In this document: piece after piece, positions 33,257-45,224 of the stretch
Layout: the number at the start of each line of letters is the position of its first letter
Numbering within the stretch: the stretch's first letter is position 1
NCBI RefSeq assembly: GCF_026151205.1
Contig: NC_087080.1
Span: 9,905,837 to 9,969,836 of the forward strand
DNA: 64,000 bases
Direction: 5' to 3'
Source of the DNA: Bolinopsis microptera
Lineage: Eukaryota; Ctenophora; Tentaculata; Lobata; Bolinopsidae
The notes under the pieces: generated by a model
Database searches by the model: none
What the model was told of the DNA's origin: nothing
Seen by the model: only the letters and a program-made list of their open reading frames with translations
Made by a program: the position numbers and the translations under genes

Positions 33257-36200
33257 CATATATATATATACAGTTGCACAGAATACAGATATAGTATTAC
33301 TGGACATGTCGTAAAGATCGAAAGCAAAGAGTTTTGGGATCAGTAGTTTCAAGTTTGAACCTGAGAATGGAATGTTTCAGACGGATTTGTCTGTGCTCAT
33401 AACAAATACCATTACTGCATTAGTCGAGGACCCGAATGTGAAAACTTTTGGGAGGCAGGAGCTTGAACCTTGGGAACAATCTAGAACGTAGAATGGATTC
33501 ATTCCTGAAAACGAAAATCTCGTGTACTTCTATTCTATAGTTTAGCGGATAACCGTATTAAGAAAACATGTCAAAATTTTAATATTTACTGATAAGATTT
33601 GCGAGCGAGCTGCAGACCTATTCTAGACAAAATTTTAAAATAGAGTCACGATTGAATTATACATTAATCCTACATAAAAATAATCCCACAAATAATCTTA
33701 GCTGACAAAAACGAGCTAAAATAAAAATGGCAAGTATCCAATATAGCTAGTATAGATTTTAGGTAGGATCGAAAACTAAAGCTGTCTTAACAGACGCCCC
33801 GCGTACCACGTCGTCATAACGACGCGTGCATTTGTCACGTGACAAACTGTTATTGAGCACCTGACAATTTTACAGTCAGAGATAATAGTAGAAGTGTTAA
33901 GTAGTTCCAAAAAACCAACACGTGGGAAAGAAAAACATTGCAAATGGCGGAAATAGATGTATAGTGGTGCTGCTGGTAGTCAAGCAGTTTGTTTATTTAT
34001 TTGAAGATCCCATCCGGATGACTTTTTACGCCTAAAAACAATAGAAATGTACAGATTAAGATACACCACATGCTATGTATCATAAAAACGCACAGTTTCC
34101 ATCAGTTTGAAGTTATCCTGCTGCCTGCAGCCTTATTAATCAAAAATACGAAAAATGTTGAGATTTAATTTGACCCTAGCTGAAGAAGGAACATTTTAAG
34201 ATTTAATGGTACCCTTGAGAAATGAGAAGGGCTTTAATTATATTGAGCAAACCCGATATAAGATACCCGATATAAAATATCCGATTCGAAATGCCCGATG
34301 TAAAATATAAATTGCTCTTTATAAACTAATATGACAGGTCCGCATCTGGAGATAATTACGTAATATTTTAAAAAGCAAAACTCTTATTTTGCTTTTTACC
34401 TATCAGACGTCATATCTAATAGCAGAAAAACAAGTCAGTCCTTGCGGTCATAGTGAGTCTTTTTGTCACTAGGATGAGACTAGTTGTTTAATTCGATTTT
34501 TTTACAATGATGATTGTTTTACACCGTAAATATAACTTAACCATAAAATACTTAATACTTCAATAAATATCATTGAGACAGGAGCAAGAACTGAAAGATG
34601 TTGTTCTATGTTTCAATTAAAATCAAAGGTGACATAAGTTTTACAAATAATTAGATTGCAAGATTTGGGAACAAGACGACAGATTTAAATATTATCGGGC
34701 ACCGATTTAGAATTGGCGGTTTTAAAAGATTCGCAGTTAGTTCAGCTAATCAAAATTTAAAATACACAAACAGAATCAATCCAATCATTACCGGATCACT
34801 TTTAATCGATTGTACGATCAAAAATACGTCTAGTAAAGTATGTTTAGAGTTCCTAGCGTATCGAGCAAGAATACGGTTAACCCTCCACCCCCTCCACTCC
34901 CCGCCCCCTCCCCCTCGGTCCGAGGGGCCTCGGAGATCTTAACCGCCAACTCTACATCAATAAAGTGGTTATTCAGGTCTACGGGGGTCAGACAGGGAAT
35001 ATACAGATTACAGGGATGTATGAGGTTTGTTTTGACACGTGACAAGAGTAACCCTCTAAAGATCTAATACGTTTACAACTTGACAACCTGATTTTTTTTT
35101 TAATTTGTGTAATTCGCCGTGTCATAGCCGTGTCTAAATTCTAATTTCTGATTCCTAGCCTGAATAAAATCTCAACTAGGTTATATAATTTTTGACAAAT
35201 TATTTCTCATCAAATTAAAGGTATGGCTTCAATAATGAATAATGATCAGTATAGGCATAAACGATAAGGTTCTAAGAGTTCCTGCTCACACATTAGATAA
35301 AGGCAAGCTCAAAGGACAAAGAGGATATTAATAAGAATTTGGAAATAATGGTTGTTACTTTTTAACTAAAGCTCTGATCATTTAATTACACAGTAATGCG
35401 AGGGACTTAATAATAGTTCCTTTATTTAGGATCTTCTGTAGATTTCCGCGTGAAAGTGGTTAAATGCGTCACTGTACAATTTGAGGTTTAATTATATTAT
35501 ATCAAAAATGTAGACCTTTTTAAATTCAATTTATAAATTATCATAATAATACAGTCTGAGTAAACAAGAAAAGGCAAATACACGTTTCCACCGTATATGT
35601 ATTGCAAAATACCGTAGAATTAAAATGGGATCATGAAGTGTTAAATCTCTCAAGAGTCCCAGCATTGAGAAATATGATTGATAGGACTGATCTTCCAAAA
35701 ATCTGAAAATCAGTCTGGCAAGTCGCCAAACAAGATGTTGCTTTCCGGACCTTTAAAGCTCATAAGTTATGCGAGTTTTTGTCATAAAAATCACTTGGTT
35801 GCATTTTCGGGACACCCTTTTGCTAAACAAGGATTACGTACAACTTAAAGAGTTCAAAAGAAAAGTAAAAGAATCGAACAAAAGAAAACGGTAACGACAC
35901 GACGCTTTTGATCTTAACCCTAAATAGATCGAATTAAATAAAGTTTAAAACGTGGAATGTGGATCAAGTTTTTAAAGCGCACATGTTAATCAGTTAATCG
36001 CATTATTTCATGTTCGTTTTAGCAATAATTTGGGGGAATTTTCAGTTCTTAGATCATATAGCTTAATACTAACATGGTCATTGTTTATTTCACCTCTATT
36101 AATAACCCAACAAGTGCTAAAAGTCCGTAATAAGCCGATATTTTGAGGGACACAAAATAACTGTAGTAATACATGCTAATGTCCGTACTCCGTAGTCTAC

Positions 36201-36899
36201 TGTTTAAATGTAATTAAATGTAAGTTAGTCTGATCTTTTTAATGTCTGCCAGAGTATAAATTAGATTCTTAACGAATTAAAATTACAGATCATGCAAGCG
36301 AAAAGCGGTGAAAGGAATGACATGATGTGTGATAATATCAAAGTTATCTGAAACCAGTTCCTAGTAGTGATCACTGGATCCTCAGATCGATCTAGCCACT
36401 ATACCTGTAAGTTTAATATCATTTTAAAACAACTTTCCTGGTGTATCATAACTTGTTACTTTTTGTACCATATGAAGAATCTAGCATGGACCACAATTCG
36501 TGACAGCTTAGACAAATAACGAGAAAGAACAAAAACAAAACAGGAATGTCTAGCAGGAGCACAGCCATCCCACTTCAGATCATTACGTTGACCAAAAACG
36601 TAGGTTATATAGCGGCGCTTGTATTTGTACAACATGGAAGATGGACTTATTTTATTGGAGATAAAAAATGGACATTGAATTAATTTTACTCTATTTTGTT
36701 CACTCATAATTTGTCAGACGCTGCCCGTAGAGGGTGCAATGTGCATGTGAAGCGATCGATAGTATCAGACCGATTAAAAGTACAATTCAAAACAATTTTA
36801 ATTAAATTAAAAGTACTTTTCAGCTAAGCAATCGACAACGGACACGAATGAATTAGAACCAAACAGGCATAATATAATAATTATAACGAGATTTATACG
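33257..36899. other. AT-rich DNA with one weak exon candidate
   Basis: A plus frame at 34840-35067 includes GASEILTANSTSIKWLF, faintly like a fibronectin III strand, but its N-terminal part is a proline run read from C-rich DNA. The C-rich tract 34880-34917 (runs of 4-5 C) could form a G-quadruplex on the minus strand. The palindrome TCACGTGA is at 33836. Nothing else seen. Confidence 0.35.
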
Positions 36900-37064
36900 G
36901 TACGGATTAGGAACCGACCGGATTGGGGTTTTGGCTGCCGGACCGGATTCAGCCGGATTTGGATCTCAAATCCGGCAAGCCGGATTTTGCCGGACCGGAA
37001 CCGGTGGTTTCAGAGTGAAATAAAAGGCAGCCGGATTTTGCCGGATTTTGCCGGTTTTTGCCGG

Positions 37065-37162
37065 AAAATTTCCTTCCTTTCCACGCCTAATCTTCATCGA
37101 GCACTTCTTGCAGCTTGCATAAGGGATCCCATTTTCTTCTGAGTAGAACAACCAGACGGACG
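37065..37162 (-). pseudogene. BED zinc finger remnant of a hAT transposase
   Basis: On the minus strand the frame reads SSVWLFYSEENG, then YASCKKCSMKIRRGKEGNF. This is the first half of a BED finger: aromatic W/F, then C-x2-C. The downstream H...H/C half is replaced by CCGG-rich terminal sequence. BED fingers bind the ends of hAT elements. The truncation suggests the element arose by internal deletion of an autonomous copy. Confidence 0.75.
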
Positions 37163-37627
37163 ATGTTTTAGATTTACTACTACTCGACTCGACTTAGGGC
37201 GGCTTCAACGTCCGAACAGATATAGTTTTTTTACAAATCTTCCTATCTACTACTAGACATTGCTTAAACAAGCAGTACGTAGCAGACAATGTAACACGAG
37301 TAGACACGAGTCACGACACTAGACGAGTAATAATCAGAAATGATATCTAATTGGCATATGCTGCCAGACCCCTGATTGAGCGCGTTTGTGCGAATTCCCT
37401 TTTTTTCATGCAAGTCTGAGTATCATTGGGTCACGTGACTTACAACCAGAGGTGCTTAATAAGGTTGTTCGTAAGCAGGCACTGTCTAGTACAGTACTAA
37501 TCACCGTCTGGCGTCTAGAGCTGAGTCACATGATTACAGTAATGAGCTAATTAAGTAGCTACCCAGACCCCGAACACGTGACCTTCATATTTCGTATTTC
37601 ATAATCAGAAGATTAAATACTGCCAAT

Positions 37628-39436
37628 TTTGCGATTATAGCCGGGGGCTAGCCCAGGGAGGTGGCCCAAAATATTTTCCGGTTTTTTCCGCACCTACCCC
37701 TCGATACACTATTCTGTATTCTGGACTCAAGGTTTCCCCCGGTAATGCGATCTTGGAAGGCAGGCCTCCCCTTTGCAACACGAGCTCGGAAGCGGGAGCT
37801 CTTGATACAGGAGGTACGTCTCGAGATAGAGTCGGACCGAAAACTTCTAAGTCAAAATTTTTCAAAGGTTTTCTGAAAACCACTTTTTTCCACGATTCAG
37901 GCTACCTTGTTCATTATTAGCCAAAAATATTTTTTCGGTTTTTCGAAGTCCGCACCTACCCATCGATACACAATTCTGGACTCGAGGTTTCCCCCGGTAA
38001 TGTAATCTTGGAAGGCAGGCCTCCCCTTTGCAACACGAGCTCGGAAGCGGGAGCTCTCGATACAGGGGGTACGTCTCGAGAACGACTCGGACCGAAAAAC
38101 TTCTAAGTCAAAATTTTTCAAAGTTTTTCTGAAAACCACTTTTTTCCACGATTCAGGCTACCTTGTTCATTATTAGCCGAAAATATTTTTCTCGGTTTTT
38201 CGAAGTCCCCACCTACCCCTCGATACACAATTCTGGACTCGAGGTTTCCCCTGGTAATGTGATCTCGAAAGGCAGGCCTCCCCTTTGCAATACGAGCTCG
38301 GAAGCGGGAGCTCTCGATACAGGAGGTACGTCTCGAGAACGACTCGGACCGAAAAACTTCTAAGTCAAAATTTTTCAAAGTTTTTCTGAAAACCACTTTT
38401 TTCCACGATTCAGGCTACCTTGTTCATTATTAGCCGAAAATATTTTTTCGGTTTTTCGAAGTCCGCACCTACCCATCGATACACAATTCTGGACTCGAGG
38501 TTTCCCCCGGTAATGTAATCTTGGAAGGCAGGCCTCCCCTTTGCAACACGAGCTCGGAAGCGGGAGCTCTCGATACAGGAGGTACGTCTCGAGAACGACT
38601 CGGACCGAAAAACTTTTAAGTCAAAATTTTTCAAAGTTTTTCTGAAAACCAATTTTTTCCACGATTCAGGCTACCTTGTTCATTAATAGCCGAAAATATT
38701 TTTTCGGTTTTTCGAAGTCCCCACCTACCCCTCGATACACAATTCTGGACTCGAGGTTTCCCCTGGTAATGTGATCTCGAAAGGCAGGCCTCCCCTTTGC
38801 AATACGAGCTCGGAAGCGGGAGCTCTCGATACAGGAGGTACGTCTCGAGAACGACTCGGACCGAAAAACTTCTAAGTCAAAATTTTTCAAAGTTTTTCTG
38901 AAAACCACTTTTTTCCACGATTCAGGCTACCTTGTTCATTATTAGCCGAAAATATTTTTTCGGTTTTTCGAAGTCCGCACCTACCCATCGATACACAATT
39001 CTGGACTCGAGGTTTCCCCCGGTAATGTAATCTTGGAAGGCAGGCCTCCCCTTTGCAACACGAGCTCGGAAGCGGGAGCTCTCGATACAGGAGGTACGTC
39101 TCGAGAACGACTCGGACCGAAAAACTTCTAAGTCAAAATTTTTCAAAGTTTTTCTGAAAACCACTTTTTTCCACGATTCAGGCTACCTTGTTCATTATTA
39201 GCCGAAAATATTTTTTCGGTTTTTCGAAGTCCCCACCTACCCCTCGATACACAATTCTGGACTCGAGGTTTCCCCTGGTAATGTGATCTCGAAAGGCAGG
39301 CCTCCCCTTTGCAATACGAGCTCGGAAGCGGGAGCTCTCGATACAGGAGGTACGTCTCGAGAACGACTCGGACCGAAAAACTTCTAAGTCAAAATTTTTC
39401 AAAGTTTTTCTGAAAACCACTTTTTTTCACGATTCA
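37628..39436 (-). repeat. Seven 256-bp tandem units, alternating A-B
   Basis: Unit ends fall at 37883, 38139, 38396, 38652, 38908, 39164 and 39420 (spacing 256-257). Unit 1 is diverged. Units 2-7 alternate A and B types, told apart by GTAATGTAATCTTGG versus GTAATGTGATCTCGA and CAACACGAG versus CAATACGAG, so the real period is 512 bp. Each unit has an 80-codon minus frame starting MVFRKTLKNFDLEVF. 256 is not a multiple of three, so the frame does not run through. Confidence 0.93.
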
Positions 39437-39620
39437 GGCTACCCTGTTCATTATTAGCCGAAAATATTTTTTTGATTTTTTTTTCAGTAAAAAACTGAAA
39501 TCCGGCAAAAATCCGGCAAATTTTTTTCCAGCCGGAGCCGGAACCGGAACCGGATTTTGAAGCCGGATATCCGGCCGGAACCGGATTCAGCCGGATTTCC
39601 GGTCGGTTCCTAGTACGGAT

Positions 39621-40593
39621 GTGAAATAACTTAAATAACTGTAAGAGTTTCAATGTAGCACGTGCAGCTATGAACGCCGCGCACATCACATGATTCAAGA
39701 TTATCGTAACAAATAACAACCAAGGAGACTGTAAGCGCAGTCGCCAATCACGTGACTCGTCTAATATCCTCTCGGACATCATGATAGATTTAACCAGCTT
39801 ATCGGTGGTGTTATGTACGTCAGAACCAATAAGAAACTCGACTGGGTCGAAGAGAATGACACCACATCATGTTTTTATTACCGGTCAGAATTCGGGAGTC
39901 CGGCATAGCTTATATAGTATGATGTACTAGTGTAACCCTTGCCTACGTCCGGGACTTCACTTATAACCCGCCTATTACATTAAAAACACGCATTACATGT
40001 TCGTAGTTGAAACGGTGCGAAAGTATGAACTCGCTCATTCCAAACTGACCACAATTTGAGTACCCCTTACGTATCTAATAGTAATACTTGATTGGTAATC
40101 TTGAGAATCTTGAGGAGGATGAATTACTCGGAGACTTGAAGGCTTTCGAGGGCCAAATTAAAACCTATAAATCGATTGAAAATAAAGCGACAGAGAGAAT
40201 AACTGGGTCCGTCCCAATCGGGAAAAGGACTGGGGAGACTGTGCGGAAAACTGTTTTCATAGACAGCATATTTACTATTTAGCATAACATTCCTTATAGT
40301 TATTCCAATATGGTAAACTTTCTAAACTTCACTATAAGTTGCCAGTGGTGAAACGTACCCGCTATATAATAGCGGCTAAACCGAATATACAATTCCAAAT
40401 TTCACGTTACCCGTATGTTCGAAAGAAAACACATATTAATTCATAATTCAGTTTTTAAAGTTCGACAAAAAACGGAGACTGCAATTTCTCGGCATCTTGA
40501 AAAAGGATGTTTATGACAATGTCTAAATTACACAAGCTCTTATCGAAGTCAGGAGGACTCTGTATCCCAGGAACCAACTATTTAGCATAATTT
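39621..40593. other. AT-rich DNA with one weak open frame
   Basis: The 64-codon frame 40088-40282 (contains ENLEEDELLGDLKAFEGQI, charged and helical) lacks an ATG, and an in-frame stop lies six bases upstream, so it is at best part of an exon. TCACGTGA occurs at 39748. Confidence 0.35.
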
Positions 40594-40996
40594 AGCTATC
40601 ATCGCTTAATAATCGATTTGGCATCGACGCTACCACATACTTTGATTTTCCGACTTTAAAGCTGACTTAAGAAACCAGGGAATTAATTTTTTCCTTCCTA
40701 ACATTAAATCGTTGATTTTATTTATATATCACCTTTTTTTTTCAAACATTCCAGTACATTGTGCAGAAAGTTGGAGATTCAAAATTTTGGAAGCATGTAG
40801 GGATTTAGACCTGATATCGATCGTATATTAATATACTAAAAATACTCTAGCACAAGTGTAACTGCAGTTTTACAGAACTCTAAATGCTTAATCATAATGA
40901 ACACACTTGCAGGTACCACCCGTATTCACACTCAGACCTGAGTTTAGTCATTTTCCGATACGAGATTGGGGACGGGTTCTATAAACAAACAAACAA
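40594..40996 (+). repeat. Dispersed retroposon-like repeat with AAAC tail, copy 2
   Basis: Partner of 5740-6282. Ends in three AAAC units at 40983-40996. Confidence 0.65.
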
Positions 40997-41048
40997 TCTT
41001 AAGATCCCCGGCCAACTTACCTAATTATATTTATATAACAAATCTGTT

Positions 41049-41115
41049 ATGGGGGGGGGGGGGGGGGGAGAAAGAGCGAGAGAGGGAGAGTGGGAGAGTG
41101 GGAGAGAGGAAGGGT
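41049..41115 (+). repeat. Poly-G and GA-rich tract
   Basis: Eighteen or so G followed by GAGAGAGGGAGAGTGGGAGAG-like purine-only sequence, able to form G-quadruplex or triplex DNA. Confidence 0.9.
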
Positions 41116-42485
41116 ACATAAGACACTTTAGTATCACATTTGGGTCACAAAATTATCAATTAAACCACTTATACAACCGGCCGATTTTTGAAACCTTAAT
41201 CATTTGGCTTCGTCAGCGTTTTGTCGAAACTATACCGAAAAAAAAACAGTCCCATATAACTCTTACCATTTTCTTGATTAACCCTTGCTACAATTTGTAT
41301 ACCTCTCTCGTGGCCGAAAAGGGGTTGCAACGTGTGTCAAATTTAAATGTCGGCAAGATTTAAGGCGAACACACTTTAACACACTTTAACACTTACACAC
41401 GTAAAAATCATAACGCACTTTACGCACAGTCGACGTAGAAAATATGAAACACTCTAAGAGTAAGACACTTAAACAATGAACATTTTCAACCTAAAGAGTA
41501 AAATGTTAACGTTTGTGATTTACCTGTAGTTTCTAAACGCATTACGATATTTCATTGCTGTCTGGGTCTTATTTTAATTCCTTTTTCTAACGTAAGATTC
41601 GTCGTAATACATAATGTAAAACATTGAATATAAATATTTCTAGGCGGGGAGCGATAATATAGTGGTATTGACTATTGATTAAATTAACTCTTTCCAAGGA
41701 ATCAAGGAATACCTTGAAAACATGTACTGACTTGAACGGTAAGAGTTATTGAACATTCCCTAACCTCCTAACGTTTATTTAATAGCCCAACATGAAAAAA
41801 ACCAAGTTAGCTGTAGCAACCCGTGATTTTAGTTTTTATTGTAATCGAAGTAAACATTCCAAATATTTTGAATAGTTTTGATCAGGTAATTTCTAACCGC
41901 TCAGTAACTATACGGTATTCAGATATTTCATTACTGATACTCAGTAAGAGACGGCTGCGGAAGTTTAATGTTAAAGATCAAATGTTAGCCCAGTCAAATG
42001 TGCGATAATCATAAAGTTCGACCTGAATTATCTTGAGAGGCACAGCATCTTGCAGACTAGACAATTACTTTTCTTTTAGTCGAGCCCTGCGAGGACACCA
42101 CATCCTTCGTTATTACGTCACTGTCACTAAACTATGGCTGCGTCACAATTAATTACAAACAGAGCTGCAATGTTGATACGTCAGCCCTAATGATTTGCGG
42201 CTACCTACTATTTTAAAATACGAAACCTGCCAGTTTTGAAATTATTATTTACTGATCTAATTGTCCTGCTGTCCCTGAAAATTCCATTTAAATCTGTAAA
42301 TTTATTCGTGAAAATACTTAAATCCTTTCATAAATAAATACATTAATTATACTATAAATCTTATAGTCCTAAATTGGAACGGTTCGATATAGGAAGACAG
42401 TATTTTACTAAAAGTTTTAGCAGGTAGTGGTCTCGAAAACTGTACTGACTTGAACGGTCAGCGTTATTGAACATTCCCTAACATT

Positions 42486-44025
42486 AGAGTATTATACCCA
42501 ATATTCTAATATTGACCGGCGAACTGATAGCTACTTCAGAAGCAATGAAACTACAATCTTCTAGATAAAATGAGTCATAGTACTTTCAGCCGGAGCCATC
42601 ATAAGTGACATAAATCTAAAAGATAGTATGGTTAGTTTCTAAATATAAACTCAAACTCTGAAAAGGAAACTGCCGTGAAATATGAAACATCAATAAAAGG
42701 ACCAATTATTTAAAAAAATAATTTATGGAAAGCCCCTCAGACAAAATAAAAATCAATTATGCAATAAAGGAATCTTAAAAGGGTTTGTACTATTCATTCC
42801 TGAGGGGCGGAGGGAATTTAAGGCATGTATATATCGGTGCTCCTTAACATCTAAACTACTAGGACTTGAATTTTCTAGGATACACACTGAAACACTATTG
42901 TTAAAATTTTCCTTCTGAGTCAGTCCATGCTCTATATGGAGGTGGAGTCCTACGCAGTTTGACTCATCATCCGTGTCAACCTTTTGCCCACTGATGATCT
43001 TGTAGAATGCTCTTCTGTGTTCGCCAAACCTTACCCGTAGCATTCTGGTGGATTTGCCTACGTATGGTTTCTCACACAGTTTACATCTGATCAAATATAT
43101 GATGTTGTAAGTGATGCATGTACCTGGTGCTGGTTTTACCCGTTTCCCATTGATGCTGATTTGTGTAGCACTATCAATAGACTCACACGTTGCACAGTTC
43201 TTCTTTCTACACGGCCTTGTTTGACCATGCTTATTCCCCAGAGCTATTTCTTTCACCTTAACCAACCGGCTTTTGAGGTTGCTTCCTGTTTTCTTGACAA
43301 ATTGGAAGAACTTTTTGCCATTCTTCTTTTCTTCAAGGGTGTTACTCTGTTGTTTTGAGTCACTCAGGTTACAAAAACTTCTGGTCTTCTTTAAGTTCTC
43401 CTCATACTTTTTCACTGTGGTGACAATGTCAGAGTCACTTCCGTAGGTTGAGACAACCCTTATTGGTAGGATCTCTGGCTTCAGTGTGTTGTCCTTGGGA
43501 GGTCTTCGTTCAAGGTTTCTTTCTGAGTTGAGAACTTTTTTGCTAATGTTGTTCACCATTTTTGAGGGATAAGCAGCTGCCTTGAATGCTTGGCTTAATT
43601 CACTCAATCTGGTTTCCAGTCGTTCTTGTGAGTTGATTATTCTCCTGAGTCTGATACACTGGCTGTAAACTATTCCACTATAAATGTGGTTTGGATGTGC
43701 ACTGCTAAAATGTAGATAGCTCCTTGAATCTGTTTCCTTGATATGGAGGTCAGTTTGTAAGTTTCCCTCAGGGTCGAAACAAAACTCGATATCTAGAAAA
43801 GCCACAGGCGTGCCAACTTCCTTCCATTGGGATTCGTCAATGAGTAGCCCATATTCTTTCAAGGATTTGTTTACATCGGAAATCCACTGGTCAAATTTCC
43901 TTTCAGTGCTGTAGAAGAAACCTGCACCATCGTCAATGTACCGTCTTACAGTCCTTACTCTCTTCATCATGTCAGTGTTACTGTAAACGCATTTGTTCAT
44001 TACATAAAATACAGTTATGTTGGCA
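42486..44025 (-). mobile_element. 5'-truncated Penelope-like element
   Basis: 1,540 bp inserted in tandem unit 2 and flanked by 13-bp direct repeats ATTCCCTAACATT (42473-42485 and 44026-44038). Minus orientation. The 5' end is cut inside the reverse transcriptase just before the catalytic motif. The 3' untranslated part is 42486-42752. Truncation plus a variable-length target duplication fits target-primed insertion. The open frame suggests a young copy. Confidence 0.92.
42753..44000 (-). CDS. Penelope-like RT (C-terminal part) with GIY-YIG endonuclease
   Basis: 415 codons, no internal stop. YIDD at residues 21-24 is the RT palm motif and FLD at 68-70 the next. LHFSSAHPNH (96-105) then the arginine-rich RLRRIINS (117-124) are typical of Penelope-like thumbs. 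A cysteine linker PCRKKNCATC (263-272) precedes a GIY-YIG nuclease: IIYLIRCKLC (300-309), YVGKS (313-317), R..FGEHR (324-329), C349, H353-H358 and E387 as the likely catalytic acid. The protein would nick DNA and copy element RNA. The N-terminal fingers and first palm motifs are absent because the copy is 5'-truncated; ATG 44000 is internal. Not active alone. Confidence 0.93.
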   Translation of the reverse strand: MNKCVYSNTDMMKRVRTVRRYIDDGAGFFYSTERKFDQWISDVNKSLKEYGLLIDESQWKEVGTPVAFLDIEFCFDPEGNLQTDLHIKETDSRSYLHFSSAHPNHIYSGIVYSQCIRLRRIINSQERLETRLSELSQAFKAAAYPSKMVNNISKKVLNSERNLERRPPKDNTLKPEILPIRVVSTYGSDSDIVTTVKKYEENLKKTRSFCNLSDSKQQSNTLEEKKNGKKFFQFVKKTGSNLKSRLVKVKEIALGNKHGQTRPCRKKNCATCESIDSATQISINGKRVKPAPGTCITYNIIYLIRCKLCEKPYVGKSTRMLRVRFGEHRRAFYKIISGQKVDTDDESNCVGLHLHIEHGLTQKENFNNSVSVCILENSSPSSLDVKEHRYIHALNSLRPSGMNSTNPFKIPLLHN

Positions 44026-45118
44026 ATTCCCTAACATTTATCTATAAAAAATAGCCCAATATGAAAAAACCAAGTTAGCTGTAGCAACCCGTGATTTTAG
44101 TTTTTATTGTAATCGAAGTAAACATTCCAAATATTTTGAATAATTTTAATCAGGTCATTTCTAACCGCTCAGTAACTACGGTATTCAAATATTTCATTAC
44201 CTACTGTTACTCAGTAAGAGACGGCTGCGGAAGTTTAATGTTAAAGTTTAAATGTTAACCCAGTCAAATGTGCGATAATCATGAAGTTCGACCTGCATTT
44301 TCTTGAGAGGGACAGCATCTTGCCGACAATTACTTTTCTTTCAGTCGAGCCCTGCGAGGACACCACACCCTTCGTTACGCCACTGTCACTGAACTAAGGC
44401 CGCGTCACAATTAATTACAAACAGAGCTGCAATGTTGATACGTCAGCCTTAATGATTTGCAGCGGCCACTATTTTAAAATACGAAACCTTCCAGTTTTGG
44501 AATTATTATTTACTGATCTATTTGTCCTGCTGTCCCGGATAATTCCATCTAAATCTGTAAATTTATTCGTGAAAAAATTAAAATCCTTTCATAAATAAAT
44601 ACATTAATTATACTATAATTCTTGTAGTCCTAATTGGAACAGTTCGATATATATAGGAAGACAGTATTTTATTAAAAGTTTTAGGCTTTAGCAGGTAGTG
44701 GTCTTGAAAACATGTACTGACTTGAACGGTCAGCGTTATCGAACATTCCCTAACATTTATCTAAAAGCCCAACATGAAAAAAGCTAAGTTAGCTGTAGCA
44801 ACCCGTGATTTTAGTCTTTATTGTAATCGAAGTAAACATTCCAAATATTTTGAATAATTTTGATCAGGTAATTTCTAACCGCTCATGGTAACTACGGTAT
44901 TCAGATATTTCATTACTGTTACTCAGTAAGAGACGGCTGCGGAAGTTTAATGTTAAAGATCAAATGTTAGCCCAGTCAAATGTGTGATAATCATGAGTTC
45001 GACCTGCATTATCTTGACAGGGACAGTATCTTGCAAACAATTACTTTTCTTTCAGTCGAGCCTTGCGAGGACACCACATCCTTCGCTACGTGCCACTGTC
45101 ACTAAACTATGGCTGCGT

Positions 45119-45224
45119 TTGTATCACGCGGTGACCCCCACTGCCGCTTTACTATAGTAGCGTCTTCGACGCTACAGGGGGAGCCGCGCACTTCGTGCGC
45201 GGCGGGTCATACAACGTATGACAA
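45119..45224 (+). mobile_element. MITE family A, copy 4
   Basis: 106-bp copy from TTGTATCACG to CGTATGACAA with exact 8-bp flanking repeats GGCTGCGT (45111-45118 and 45225-45232). Sister tandem units lack it, so the empty site is visible and the insertion is proven. Holds GTAGCGTCTTCGACGCTAC and a GCCGCGCAC/GTGCGCGGC hairpin, both with TTCG loops. Confidence 0.96.

Larger units (their letters stand above)
36908..39612 (-). mobile_element. Non-autonomous hAT-like element carrying a tandem satellite
   Basis: 2,705 bp bounded by inverted ends TAGGAACCGACCGGA and flanked by exact 8-bp repeats GTACGGAT (36900-36907 and 39613-39620). An 8-bp duplication and TAGG-type termini are hAT features. Subterminal zones (36915-37060 and 39500-39600) are packed with GCCGGAT/CCGGAAC motifs, recalling the clustered transposase sites of Ac-like elements. 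Inside lie a BED-finger relic (37065-37162, minus) and a 256-bp tandem array. No catalytic domain is present, so movement would need a transposase from elsewhere. Confidence 0.88.

Noticed and set aside
34840-35067. Fibronectin III exon
   Set aside because: Only a weak STSIKW-like match; the rest is C-rich DNA read as proline, and no good acceptor was found.
38118-39420. Five repeated 80-codon frames starting MVFRKTLKNF as a possible gene family
   Set aside because: They are the same tandem unit read repeatedly. The 256-bp period breaks the frame and there is no sign of a transcript start.
40088-40282. Stand-alone 64-codon coiled-coil gene
   Set aside because: No ATG, an in-frame stop six bases upstream and no suitable acceptor.
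41049-41363. Gly/Arg/Glu-rich 104-codon frame
   Set aside because: Starts inside a poly-G and GA-rich tract and has no start codon support or motif.
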